A stretch of DNA of 39,939 bases from CAYYNP01 sp964472545 (GTDB taxonomy: Bacteria > Planctomycetota > Planctomycetia > Pirellulales > Thermoguttaceae): the NCBI GenBank assembly GCA_964472545.1, contig CAYYNP010000055.1:1-39939 (forward strand), read 5' to 3'. Below, piece after piece: positions 6,817 to 16,723 of the stretch (positions are counted from its first letter, which is position 1; the number at the start of each line of letters is the position of its first letter). The notes below the pieces were generated by a model. That model saw only the letters and a list, made by a program, of their open reading frames with translations, searched no databases and was not told the DNA's origin. The position numbers and the translations under genes are program-made.

Positions 6817-9222
6817 ATGGGTCGACAAGGGAGTTCCCATTGTCTAGGCGGAGTAAACGCATCTTGGTTCCTGACTCATATGACGACACTAGATCTGGAC
6901 ACAAATGCAGGGAAGCCAGACCGAGATTCCAATGGCTTGGATGCCTCCATTCCCGCGACGCTCTTGGATCTTTTGCGCGGCCGGGCGTGGGAGTTTGGAG
7001 ACGCCTGCGCGTTTCGCTTCCTGCGCGATGACGGAACGCAGACGGACATATCGTTCTCCGACCTCGACCGTGGGGCCCGGGCGGTGGCGCAGCGGCTGCG
7101 GGCGCGCATCGAACCGGGACAACGGGCGGTCCTGATGTTCCCGCCGGGGCTGGAGTTCATCCAGGCTTTCTTCGGCTGTGTCTACGCGGGCGTACTGGCC
7201 GTTCCCATGAGTTTTCCCCGGCGACGCGATCTGTCCTCTCGAATCTCCGCGATTGTCGAGGATTGTCGGGCGACGGTCGGGCTGACGGCGTCCACCGGCA
7301 CCGACGTCCTGAAAGGCATTGGCGAGAACGGGCATCACGAGCAGTTGCACTGGATTGCGGTGGACGCGATCGAGCCCCAAGAGGCGGACGACTGGGAGCC
7401 GCCGGACGTCGAAGCGGATGATCTGGCGTTTCTGCAATACACCTCCGGGTCCACCGATCGGCCACGTGGCGTCATGGTTTCGCACGGCAACCTGTTGCAC
7501 AACCTGGAGATGATCCGCCAGGGGTTCGGGGTCCCGTACGGCAGCCCCGACGATCCTTCCGGAGTGGGCGTGTCGTGGCTGCCTATGTACCACGATATGG
7601 GACTCATCGGCGGCGTGTTGGCGTCGTTGTGGGTGGGGGGGATGACCGCGTTGATGGCCCCGACCTCGTTCCCACGCCGACCCGAACGGTGGTTGCAGGC
7701 GATTTCGGATTACGGTGCGCGCGTGAGCGGGGCACCCAACTTTGCCTACGACCTGTGTGTTCGCAAGATCGACGATGCCTGCCTGGAGTCGCTCGATCTC
7801 TCTCAATGGCGCGTGGCATTCTGCGGGGCGGAGCCGATCCGGCCGGAGACCCTGGACCGATTCGCGGAGAGATTCGGGCCCTGTGGGTTTCGCCCAGACG
7901 CGTTTTATCCGTGCTACGGATTGGCCGAAGCCACGCTGCTGGTGACGGGCAATCACGGCCCACGAGTCCCCATCATCCGCCGTTTCCGACGTTCGAGGCT
8001 CCAACTCGACGGCGTGGCCGAACCCAGCGGCGATCAAACAGGCAACCATCAACCCGGCAACCATCAACCCGGCGACACTTCAACCGGCGACACTTCAACC
8101 GGCGACGACGCAGACGGGGATACTCGACGACTCGTCGGTTGCGGCACGACGCTTCTCGACCAGAGTCTGGCAATCGTCGACCCGGCGACGCGCGTCCGCT
8201 GTGCAGAAGGCGTGGTGGGAGAAATCTGGGTCCGGGGGGCCAGCGTATCTTCCGGATATTGGGGAAGCAACGGCCGCTGTGGCGAGTTCGACGCCCGTTT
8301 GTCCGACACGGCGGAGGGCCCCTTTCTGAGGACCGGCGATCTCGGCTTCGTTCTCGACGGCGAACTCTTCGTGACCGGCCGGCTGAAGGAACTGCTCATC
8401 ATTCGGGGCCGCAACCTCGACCCGGCCGACATCGAACACACGGCCCAGAGTGCCCATCCGGCGCTGGCTCCCGACTCGGGAGCGGCCTTCTCGCACGAGA
8501 TCGACGGAGAAGAGCGATTGGTGCTGGTCAACGAACGGGACCGGGCCCACCGCAAGACGAGCTTTGATGAAGTCTTCCGGAGCGTCCGACGCCGGATCAC
8601 GGAGCAGCACGGCGTCTTCCCCCATGCCGTAGTGCTGATCCGTCCCACGACCCTGCCTCGCACCACCAGCGGGAAGATCCAGCGTACGTTGACGTCTGAA
8701 TTGTACGCCAACCGGGAACTCAAGGTCGTTGCCCGGTGGAGCATACAGGATAAGCCTCGTCGTCCGGCCGATCCTCCCCTGCGAGCCAACGGTGCGGCTG
8801 CCGGTTCGCGGCGGGCCGATCGTTTGGCGCGTCAAATCGAGCGCCGGATTTTGGACTGGTTGCAGGACCGCGTGGGGGTGGCAGACGAGGAGCTCGATCG
8901 CGACAGACCGTTTGCCGAGCACGGCGTCGACTCGATGGCCGCGCTGGAATTGAGTTGCGAGTTGGAGAACTGGCTGCAGGTCGAGTTGTCGCCGCACGCC
9001 GCCTGGCAGTATCCCACGCCGGCCGCGATCGCTCGTTACCTGGCGGTCGAATCGTTGTCGTCCGGCGGAAACGGCCGGCCGGGATCGGACGCAATTGCCC
9101 CCGAGGAACCCACCACGCCCGCCGAAGACGCCGGCTTGGCAGAGCTGTTAGACGGTCTGGAGAACATCAGTGAGAGCGACGCGGCCGAGTTGCTCGACTT
9201 GGGGGAGTCGTCTGATGGCTGA
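6817..9222 (+). CDS. Fatty acyl-AMP ligase (FAAL) fused to acyl carrier protein
   Basis: 801 residues; ATG 6880 (MTTLDLD) is a shorter possible start. It activates a fatty acid as acyl-AMP and passes it to a carrier protein. The ATP motif YTSGSTDRPRG is at 208-218, and SWLPMYHDMGLIGG and RTGDLGFVLDGELFVTGRLKE are typical of FAALs rather than CoA ligases. A C-terminal ACP (about 660-745) has the phosphopantetheine serine Ser706 in GVDSMAALEL. A Gly/Asn/Asp/Thr-rich stretch near 400-425 is built from 15-bp repeats. The last residues (about 760-801) are acidic. Its stop overlaps the PKS start by 8 bases, implying translational coupling and fatty-acid priming of the PKS. It is the first gene of the operon. 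Confidence 0.93.
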   Translation: MGRQGSSHCLGGVNASWFLTHMTTLDLDTNAGKPDRDSNGLDASIPATLLDLLRGRAWEFGDACAFRFLRDDGTQTDISFSDLDRGARAVAQRLRARIEPGQRAVLMFPPGLEFIQAFFGCVYAGVLAVPMSFPRRRDLSSRISAIVEDCRATVGLTASTGTDVLKGIGENGHHEQLHWIAVDAIEPQEADDWEPPDVEADDLAFLQYTSGSTDRPRGVMVSHGNLLHNLEMIRQGFGVPYGSPDDPSGVGVSWLPMYHDMGLIGGVLASLWVGGMTALMAPTSFPRRPERWLQAISDYGARVSGAPNFAYDLCVRKIDDACLESLDLSQWRVAFCGAEPIRPETLDRFAERFGPCGFRPDAFYPCYGLAEATLLVTGNHGPRVPIIRRFRRSRLQLDGVAEPSGDQTGNHQPGNHQPGDTSTGDTSTGDDADGDTRRLVGCGTTLLDQSLAIVDPATRVRCAEGVVGEIWVRGASVSSGYWGSNGRCGEFDARLSDTAEGPFLRTGDLGFVLDGELFVTGRLKELLIIRGRNLDPADIEHTAQSAHPALAPDSGAAFSHEIDGEERLVLVNERDRAHRKTSFDEVFRSVRRRITEQHGVFPHAVVLIRPTTLPRTTSGKIQRTLTSELYANRELKVVARWSIQDKPRRPADPPLRANGAAAGSRRADRLARQIERRILDWLQDRVGVADEELDRDRPFAEHGVDSMAALELSCELENWLQVELSPHAAWQYPTPAAIARYLAVESLSSGGNGRPGSDAIAPEEPTTPAEDAGLAELLDGLENISESDAAELLDLGESSDG
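8041..8100 (+). repeat. 15-bp in-frame repeats inside the FAAL gene
   Basis: Two copies of GGCAACCATCAACCC (8041-8070) followed by two copies of GGCGACACTTCAACC (8071-8100) encode GNHQP twice and GDTST twice. They lie in a surface linker between the large adenylation lobe and the segment leading to the C-terminal lobe. The two unit types are related, so they look like one unit duplicated twice. Confidence 0.95.
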
Positions 9223-12200
9223 GCCGCGCACCAACGAGTACGCCGAACGCCTGGCCTCCCTCTCACCTGCGAAACGACAACTACTCGAGAGGGCGCTTCG
9301 AGGCAGGGCGAAGAGTTCGTCGCCGATCGCGATCGTGGGGCTCGGCTGCCGATTTGCCGGCGCGGCGTCGGTCGGGGCGTTCGAGCAGCTTATCTTTCGG
9401 CGCGGCGTGGCCACCGGGGAGATCCCCCCGTCGCGATGGGACGTCGAGGCGTTTTTCGATCCCACCGGCGACGTGCCGGGCAAGATGACCAACCGCTGGG
9501 GAGGATTCGTCGAGGCGGTCGACCAGTTCGACCCGTTGTTCTTCGGCATCTCGCCCCGCGAAGCGGAGAACATGGACCCCCAGCAACGGCTCCTGCTCGA
9601 GGTCGCCTGGGAGGCATTGGAGTACGGAGCGATCGCGCCCGGCCGGCTTGCCGGCACGAAAACCGGCACGTTCGTCGGCATCGGCGGCGTCGACTACTCG
9701 CGGATTCCGCTGCGGATGGACGGCTACTTCGAGCGGCTCAACGGCTACAGCGGAACGGGGAACGCCCTGAGCATCGCGTCGAACCGCCTGGCCTACGTGC
9801 TCGATCTGCGTGGGCCCAGCCTTTCGGTCGATACGGCGTGCTCGTCGGCGCTGGTGGCCGTCCATCTGGCCGTGCAAAGCCTGCGAAACCACGAGTGCGA
9901 CCTGGCCATCGCCGGCGGCTGCAATCTGATCCTTTCGCCCGAAACGACGATCGCGTTTTCCAAGGCCCAGATGCTCTCGCCCGACGGCATCTGCCGCCCG
10001 TTCGACACGGCGGCCAACGGCTACGTCCGGGGCGAAGGCTGTGGAATCCTTGTTCTTAGGCGCCTGCCGGAGGCCGTCGACGATCGGGATCACATCTTTG
10101 CCGTGATACGCGGGTCGGCGATCAATCAGGACGGCCAAACCTCCGGGATCGCCGCTCCCAACCCACTCGCCCAGCAGGCCGTGATCCGCGCGGCCCACCA
10201 AGACGCGAACGTCACGGCGGCGGAGATCACGTATCTGGAGGCCCACGGAACGGGAACGCCCCTGGGCGACCCGATGGAATTCGAGGCCCTCGGCAAGGTC
10301 TTTCGGAACGATCCGGCGGCGGCGCACCCGTGTTGCGTGGGCTCCGTGAAGGCCAACGTGGGGCATGCCGAGACGGCCTCGGGCGTGGCCGGCGCGATCA
10401 AGACCGTGCTGATGATGCAAGCCGGGCAGATCCCGCCGCAGGCGAGCTTCGAGCAGCTCAATCCTCGGATCTCGCTGGACGGCACGCGTCTTCAGATCGC
10501 CGACGCGCAACGCACGTGGGAATCCGCCGGCCGGCGGCTTGCGGGCGTGAGTTCTTTTGGCTTCGGCGGCACCAACGCCCACCTGGTCATCGAGGAACCG
10601 CCGCAGCCGAAGCCGCCGGCAATCGACGGCGACCGCAAGCGTCACGTGTTGACCCTTTCGGCCAAGAGCGAGACCGCTCTGAAAAGGCAGGCCGAGCAGC
10701 TCTCCACCTACCTTGGCGATCATCCCGACGCGTTGCTGAGAGACGTCTGTTTCAGCGCGAATGCCGGGCGTTCCCATTTCGGTCACCGGCTGGCACTCGT
10801 AGCCGAGACGGCCGAAGAGCTACAGCAACGCCTGGCGTCGGGCGACCGAGCTGAGTCCGCAAGCCGCCGCGTCCATCGGGCCCGCCGTTCCGCGGTGGCT
10901 TGCCCCCGCGTGGCTTTCTTGTTCTCCGGGCAAGGGTGTCAATACCCGGCGATGGGCCGTGGGTTGTTTGAAACGGAACCCGTCTTCCGCGACGCCCTGG
11001 TTCGCTGCGACGAGTTGTTTCGGGATGCGCTCGACGTTCCCCTGCTCGCGTTGCTGAACAAGCACGAGCACGCCGAGCGGCTCGATCACACCCGATACTT
11101 GCAGCCGGCGTTGTTTGCCGTCCAATACGCCTTGGCCGAACTGTGGCGGAGTTGGGGGATCCTGCCGGACGTCGTGCTGGGCCACAGCGTGGGGGAATTC
11201 GCGGCCGCTTGCGTCACCGGGGTTTTGGACTTTGAAGACGCCGGCCGGCTCATCGCCGAACGGGCTCGGCTGATGGCCGAACTGCCCACCGGCGGCTCCA
11301 TGGCCGTCGTATTCGACGAGGCGGAATCGGTTGCGCGCCAAGTCAACCCGTACAGCAACGAGGTGAACGTCGCGGCGTACAACGGACCGGAAAACACGGT
11401 CATCTCCGGCAAGACGGAGTTGGTCGAACGATTGATCGCCAGGTTCGAGGCCGCCGGCGTCAAGTCGCAAAAGCTGACCGTCTCGCACGCGTTCCATTCG
11501 CCGCTGATGGAGCCGATGCTCGACGAGTTCCAGGACTACGCGGCCGAGTTCGACTATCAGGCCGCGCAGGTCCCGTTCCTCTCCAGCGTCACCGGTGAAC
11601 CGCTCGGCGAGGACATTCCCGACGACGAGTACTGGCGGCGTCAGGTTCGCCGCCCGGTGCAGTTTGCCAAGGCGGTGCAGCGGCTGGCCGCGTACGAGCC
11701 GGAAATCGTGCTGGAGATCGGCCCTTCCACGACCGCGATCGGCATGGCCCGGCGCTGTGCGCCCCCGATGCAGCCAGCCTGGCTGCCGTCGCTGAGGAAG
11801 GGGCACGACGACGGCCGCGTTCTGTTGGAGAGCCTGGCCGAGATGTACGTTCAAGGCGTACACGTCGATTGGGAGGCGCACGACCGGCCCTGGCCCAGAC
11901 AGCGGCTTGCCTTGCCAACCTATCCCTTTGAGCGTCGACGGTACTGGCATCGGGGCGAGGTGCACTCGGGCGACGTGGCCGCGCCGCCCGTTTCCGGCTC
12001 GGCGATCCACCCGCTGCTCGGTGCGGCGGTCCCCAGTGCCCTATCGCAACGCATCTTCACCGTTTCGCTGGGCAGCCGAAAGCCGCCGTACTTGGCCGAT
12101 CACCAGATTCAGGGCTCCGCCGTCATGCCGGCCGCCGGCTACGTCGAACAGGCCTTGGCGGCCGCGGCGTACGTCTTCGGTACGGGACATCACGAGGTGC

Positions 12201-15200
12201 GAAACGTCTCGATCCAGCAACCGATCGTGTTCCCCAAGGACGCCTTACGCCCGGTGCAGACGTTGCTTACCGCCGAATCGGGCAACGAGTACCGTTTCGA
12301 AGTGCACAGCAGCCAACCGCCGTCGGATACGGACGGACCGCACGAAACCGACTGGGCCCTTCACGCATCGGGCACCTTGCACGCCGCCGATGCGGAATCT
12401 CCTGCTTCGCCGCAGAGAGTCCCGATCGACGACGTCCGCGACAAGCTCACGGATCACATTTCCCCCGAGCAGTTTTACGACCGCATGGCCAAGAGCGGGC
12501 TGGTCTACGGCCCCGCCTTCAGGGTGATCGATCGGTTGCACGTTGCCGAGGGAGAGGCCCTGGCGCAACTCGTCCTTCCGCCGAGCGTCGCCCGCGAGGT
12601 CGACGCGTATCACGTCCATCCCGCGCTGTTCGACGGCGGCCTGCAAGCGATGGCCGGCGTCGTTCCGTCCGCCTCCGCCGGACAAGCAATGCCCGAGCAA
12701 GCGACGTCTGCCGCTTATCTGCCGACGTTCGTTCGCCGCGCCCGCGTTCACCGGCCCGGAGCTACGCCGGCCTGGGTCTACGCCGTCCGCACCACCGAAG
12801 ATGCCCAGCCGGATGCCGAGACGATCGAAGCCGACGTGTTCCTGCTGGGGGAATCGGGAGAGGTGTTGGCGGAACTCCGCGGTGCGTGCGTCAGGCGAGT
12901 CGGGCCGGCTGGGGCTGCCGCGACCGCCAGAGCGGACGATCTGCTCTACACGCTCAAGTGGCACGAAGCGGAAAGCGGTACCGCAACCGGCGACGCGGGC
13001 CAACTCTCGCAACTGGCCGGAACCCGGTGGCTCGTGTTCCAGGACGGTTGCGGTGTCTCGGAACATCTAGCCAAGCGGCTAAGGGGCGGCGGCGCCGAAT
13101 GCACGTTCGTACGGCCGGGCAGGACGTTTCAGCGCGCCGAGACCAACGGCTCACCCGGTGGGCCGCTCTACGAAATCGATCCCACGTCGGAAGGTGATTA
13201 CGAGCGATTGTTGGACGCTTGGCAGCCGCCCGCGGAAACTCGTTGCGGAATCGTGCATTGCTGGAATCTGGATATCGAATCGGCCGATGTGTCGGAAGCC
13301 GACTACGCGCAGTCGTTGCGGAAGCTCGGATGTGCCAGCCTGCTGCAACTCGCCCGCAAACTCGTGCGTGCGAAGATGGCCGGCCGGCCCTCGCTGCTCG
13401 TGGTGACGCAAGGCGCCCAAGCCGTCGGCGAAGACGACGCCGTATCGCCCGGCCAGACGGCAAGTTGGGGATTCGCCCGAGTGGCGGCGAACGAGCACGC
13501 GGAGTTCGCCTGCCGGCTGCTCGATCTCGACCCGCGCGATGAGCCGGCAGTTGCCGCCGACCGGCTTGTGAACGAACTCCTCACCGGCCCAGAGGAGAAC
13601 CAGATCGCGTGGCGCGGCGCAGCGCGGTTCGTTGCCAGGCTCGAAAGAGACCCGCAGGCGATCGACCTCGGGCGGCCGGCCAAACAGGCGGACGTTCGCA
13701 CGGGGCCGCGGCAACTCCGCTTCGACAAACCCGGCACCTTCGATGCGCTCTATTACACCCGGCTGCAACGGACGCCTCCCGGGCCGGGCCAAGTCGAGGT
13801 CGAGGTTCGCAGTGCCGGGTTGAACTTCAGCGACGTGCTCAAGGCGATGGGGCTCTACCCGGGCATCACCGATCGCGTGGTGCCGATGGGGATCGAGTGT
13901 TCGGGCGTGGTCGCGGCGACCGGCGAGGACGTGAAGCGATTTCAGATTGGCGACAGCGTAATGGGAGTCGCCCCGTATAGCTTTGCCTCGCACGCGATTA
14001 GCGCCGAATACGCCTTGGTGAAGAGGCCGGCGTCGCTGTCCGATGCGGAAGCTGCGACGATCCCGATCACCTTTCTTACGGCCTATTACGCCCTTTGCCG
14101 TTTGGCCCAACTCCAGGCGGGCGAGCGAGTGTTGGTCCATGCTGCAGCGGGCGGCGTGGGGTTGGCCGCCATTCAGATCGCGCAGCACTTGGGAGCGGAG
14201 ATCTTCGCCACCGCCGGCAGCGACCGAAAGCGGGATTTCCTGCGGGACCTCGGCGTAGACCACGTGATGAGTTCGCGCACGCTGGAGTTCGCCGAGGAGA
14301 TTCGCCAGATCACCGACGGACAGGGCGTCGACGTGGTGTTGAACAGCCTGCCGGGCGCGGCCATCGACAAGAGCCTCTCGATACTTGGAGCCTACGGCCG
14401 CTTTCTCGAAATCGGCAAGATCGACATCTACCAGAACCGCCGGATCGGCCTGCTGCCATTTCAAGACAACCTGTCGTACTTCGCCATCGATCTCGACCGC
14501 ATGCTGCGACAACGGCCCGAGTATATCCGCGGACTTTTCGAGGAGGTCGTCGAGCACTTTCGCAACGGAACCTACCGCCCGCTGCCGATGAAGCACTTCC
14601 GCGACAACGAGATCCGCGACGCGTTTCGCTACATGGCCCAGCGGAAGAACATCGGCAAGATCGTGGTCTCGTTTGAAGAGCGAGATTCGGCCGACGTCGA
14701 GATCGCGGAGCCGTCGACCCCCGTCCGCAAGGACGGCACGTACTTGGTGACCGGCGGCTCTGGTGCCCTCGGGCTGCAAACGGCCGGACTGCTCGCGAGC
14801 CAGGGAGCAAAGCACATCGCTCTGCTCTCGCGAGGTGAGCCGCGCGACGAGGCCGCCGAACAGATCGAGGCGTTGCGCGCCGGCGGAGTTCGCGTGGCTG
14901 CGCTTCGCGGCGATGTTGCCGAAGAGGAATCGCTGAGGGTGGCGTTCGAGCAAATACCCGAGGAATTCCCCCCGTTGCGAGGCGTCTTTCATGCGGCCGG
15001 CGTCTTGGCGGACGGATTGTTGCACGAAATGGATCTCGACGCGTTCGACACGGCCCTGGCGCCGAAGACCGCCGGGGCGTGGAACCTGCATCGGGCAACG
15101 GAGCAGTGCCCACTGGATCACTTCGTGCTCTTTTCCTCGGTGGCCGGGGTCCTCGGTTCGCCCGGCCAGGCGAACTATGCCGCGGGCAACGCGTTCCTCG

Positions 15201-16723
15201 ACGGCCTGGCCCATTATCGCCGGGCCAAGGGGCTGGCGGGCGTTTCGATAAGCTGGGGGCCGTGGGCGGGTGGCGGCTTGGCGGGCGGCGGGATGGCGGC
15301 CGGCATGGAAGACCAACTCGACGCGCGCGGCGTGCGGCCGCTGCCGGCCGACGACGGACTGAGTGTGCTCGAAGCCGCACTGGAGGAAACGCCGCCCCAT
15401 CTCGTGGTGGCCGCCGTCGATTGGAACAAACTGATCGGCCCCGGACGCGGGGCGGCCCTGCCACTGATCGCCCATCTTGCCCGGCAAGAAACCACCACTT
15501 CGCCGCACGGCGACGTCGACGAAGCGTTTTGCAGCCAACTCAGGCAGTCCGATCCCAAGCGGCGCGTGGATCTACTGCGCGACTACATCTCGAACCAGGT
15601 CGCCGCGGTGATGGAGATCGAACCGGACGAGTTGGACTGCGATCAGCCGTTGCCTTCGCTGGGGCTCGATTCGCTGATGGCGATGGAGTTGAAAACGAAG
15701 CTGGAGACGCGGCTGGGCGGGACACTCCCGATGGCCGTGCTCTTGGAGAGCCCTTCGGTAAGCCGTCTTGCCGAGGAGTTTGCGCCGAGCTTCTCCGCAG
15801 AGGAACCGTCGTCGCAGCCAGCGGCGGCGGGGCAAACGGCGGCGGGGCAAACGGCCGGCCGCCAGTGGTCCCCCGTGCTGAAGTTAGCCGACACCGCCGA
15901 CGCTCCGCCGCTGATTTGCGTACACCCGGCCGGCGGCGACGTGAACTGTTATCAGGGCCTGGCACGCCGCCTCAGATCCCGACGGCCGGTCTGGGCGCTG
16001 AGGGCTCGCGGCCTGGATGCGCAAACCACGCCCCACGAGTCCGTCGAACAAATGGCCCGCGATTACCTCGCGGAGGTTCGGGCGCTTCCACACGGGCCCT
16101 ACTACCTCGCCGGCTGGTCGACCGGCGGCATCTTTGCCTTTGAGATGGCCCGGCAACTCGTGGCCGAGGGGAGCGAACTCGGAGCCCTGTTCTTCTTGGA
16201 TTCCCCCACTCCGGCGATCCTCGAGGGCGTCGACTTGGACGATCACGCCCGGTTCCTCGTCGATCTGGTCGAGTTCTCCAACTGGTTTGCAGGGACCGAG
16301 ATGCGCGTCGATTACGCCCAATTGAAGCGCCGGGGCGTCGAGGCCGCGTTGCAGACCGTTTTCGACGAGGCGAAGCAACATCAGGTCTTGCCCTCGGATG
16401 CCTCGGTCGACTACTTGCGCCGCCTGGTGGCGGTTTGTCGGGAGAATTCCCGAGCGATCCTGCAGTATGAAATGCGGCCGCTCGATCGGCCCGTCCAGTT
16501 GTTTCGGCCGACGAACGCCGACGTGCTGGCCGATGCATCGGGCAAGACACTCTCGGCCGACCTCGGATGGGGAAGCGTGCTGGGCGATCGACTGGCGATC
16601 CACGAGGTGCACGGCGACCATTTCAGCATGATGACCGGCGATAATTTGGCCGCGTTGGGCGACGCACTGCTGCGTCAATTGACGAGCTTCCAGACCGCAG
16701 CTTCCGAGGCGTTGCATGATTGA
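9215..16723 (+). CDS. Fully reducing type I polyketide synthase, KS-AT-DH-ER-KR-ACP-TE
   Basis: 2502 residues, one complete module. KS (36-460): Cys209 in DTACSSA, His344 in EAHGTGT, His384 in KANVGHAE. AT (565-880): Ser658 in GHSVGE, and HAFH at 758-761, the malonyl-CoA signature. DH (930-1210): His963 in HxxxGxxxxP, Asp1140. A reductase-type structural half follows (about 1240-1490). ER (1500-1815): HAAAGGVG at 1642. KR (1838-2020): TGGSGALG at 1846, Tyr1988. ACP: Ser2153 in GLDSLMAMEL. TE (2232-2495): Ser2302 in GWSTGG, His2469. All catalytic residues are intact, so it should reduce each added unit fully to methylene. With only one module it may act once or iteratively on the FAAL-supplied acyl chain. 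ATG 9215 is chosen from GGGGGAG seven bases upstream and the 8-base overlap with the FAAL stop. No phosphopantetheinyl transferase is in the window. Confidence 0.96.
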   Translation: MAEPRTNEYAERLASLSPAKRQLLERALRGRAKSSSPIAIVGLGCRFAGAASVGAFEQLIFRRGVATGEIPPSRWDVEAFFDPTGDVPGKMTNRWGGFVEAVDQFDPLFFGISPREAENMDPQQRLLLEVAWEALEYGAIAPGRLAGTKTGTFVGIGGVDYSRIPLRMDGYFERLNGYSGTGNALSIASNRLAYVLDLRGPSLSVDTACSSALVAVHLAVQSLRNHECDLAIAGGCNLILSPETTIAFSKAQMLSPDGICRPFDTAANGYVRGEGCGILVLRRLPEAVDDRDHIFAVIRGSAINQDGQTSGIAAPNPLAQQAVIRAAHQDANVTAAEITYLEAHGTGTPLGDPMEFEALGKVFRNDPAAAHPCCVGSVKANVGHAETASGVAGAIKTVLMMQAGQIPPQASFEQLNPRISLDGTRLQIADAQRTWESAGRRLAGVSSFGFGGTNAHLVIEEPPQPKPPAIDGDRKRHVLTLSAKSETALKRQAEQLSTYLGDHPDALLRDVCFSANAGRSHFGHRLALVAETAEELQQRLASGDRAESASRRVHRARRSAVACPRVAFLFSGQGCQYPAMGRGLFETEPVFRDALVRCDELFRDALDVPLLALLNKHEHAERLDHTRYLQPALFAVQYALAELWRSWGILPDVVLGHSVGEFAAACVTGVLDFEDAGRLIAERARLMAELPTGGSMAVVFDEAESVARQVNPYSNEVNVAAYNGPENTVISGKTELVERLIARFEAAGVKSQKLTVSHAFHSPLMEPMLDEFQDYAAEFDYQAAQVPFLSSVTGEPLGEDIPDDEYWRRQVRRPVQFAKAVQRLAAYEPEIVLEIGPSTTAIGMARRCAPPMQPAWLPSLRKGHDDGRVLLESLAEMYVQGVHVDWEAHDRPWPRQRLALPTYPFERRRYWHRGEVHSGDVAAPPVSGSAIHPLLGAAVPSALSQRIFTVSLGSRKPPYLADHQIQGSAVMPAAGYVEQALAAAAYVFGTGHHEVRNVSIQQPIVFPKDALRPVQTLLTAESGNEYRFEVHSSQPPSDTDGPHETDWALHASGTLHAADAESPASPQRVPIDDVRDKLTDHISPEQFYDRMAKSGLVYGPAFRVIDRLHVAEGEALAQLVLPPSVAREVDAYHVHPALFDGGLQAMAGVVPSASAGQAMPEQATSAAYLPTFVRRARVHRPGATPAWVYAVRTTEDAQPDAETIEADVFLLGESGEVLAELRGACVRRVGPAGAAATARADDLLYTLKWHEAESGTATGDAGQLSQLAGTRWLVFQDGCGVSEHLAKRLRGGGAECTFVRPGRTFQRAETNGSPGGPLYEIDPTSEGDYERLLDAWQPPAETRCGIVHCWNLDIESADVSEADYAQSLRKLGCASLLQLARKLVRAKMAGRPSLLVVTQGAQAVGEDDAVSPGQTASWGFARVAANEHAEFACRLLDLDPRDEPAVAADRLVNELLTGPEENQIAWRGAARFVARLERDPQAIDLGRPAKQADVRTGPRQLRFDKPGTFDALYYTRLQRTPPGPGQVEVEVRSAGLNFSDVLKAMGLYPGITDRVVPMGIECSGVVAATGEDVKRFQIGDSVMGVAPYSFASHAISAEYALVKRPASLSDAEAATIPITFLTAYYALCRLAQLQAGERVLVHAAAGGVGLAAIQIAQHLGAEIFATAGSDRKRDFLRDLGVDHVMSSRTLEFAEEIRQITDGQGVDVVLNSLPGAAIDKSLSILGAYGRFLEIGKIDIYQNRRIGLLPFQDNLSYFAIDLDRMLRQRPEYIRGLFEEVVEHFRNGTYRPLPMKHFRDNEIRDAFRYMAQRKNIGKIVVSFEERDSADVEIAEPSTPVRKDGTYLVTGGSGALGLQTAGLLASQGAKHIALLSRGEPRDEAAEQIEALRAGGVRVAALRGDVAEEESLRVAFEQIPEEFPPLRGVFHAAGVLADGLLHEMDLDAFDTALAPKTAGAWNLHRATEQCPLDHFVLFSSVAGVLGSPGQANYAAGNAFLDGLAHYRRAKGLAGVSISWGPWAGGGLAGGGMAAGMEDQLDARGVRPLPADDGLSVLEAALEETPPHLVVAAVDWNKLIGPGRGAALPLIAHLARQETTTSPHGDVDEAFCSQLRQSDPKRRVDLLRDYISNQVAAVMEIEPDELDCDQPLPSLGLDSLMAMELKTKLETRLGGTLPMAVLLESPSVSRLAEEFAPSFSAEEPSSQPAAAGQTAAGQTAGRQWSPVLKLADTADAPPLICVHPAGGDVNCYQGLARRLRSRRPVWALRARGLDAQTTPHESVEQMARDYLAEVRALPHGPYYLAGWSTGGIFAFEMARQLVAEGSELGALFFLDSPTPAILEGVDLDDHARFLVDLVEFSNWFAGTEMRVDYAQLKRRGVEAALQTVFDEAKQHQVLPSDASVDYLRRLVAVCRENSRAILQYEMRPLDRPVQLFRPTNADVLADASGKTLSADLGWGSVLGDRLAIHEVHGDHFSMMTGDNLAALGDALLRQLTSFQTAASEALHD
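15829..15858 (+). repeat. 15-bp in-frame duplication in the ACP-TE linker
   Basis: Two units of GGGGCAAACGGCGGC (the second ends CCGG) encode the repeated GQTA of the flexible linker between ACP and thioesterase of the PKS. Duplication in a linker should not disturb either domain. Confidence 0.9.

Noticed and set aside
13151..15538. 795-codon open frame on the minus strand inside the PKS gene
   Set aside because: It is antisense to a PKS region with intact ER and KR motifs; GC-rich DNA with third-position bias opens long shadow frames. Its translation has no recognisable domain.
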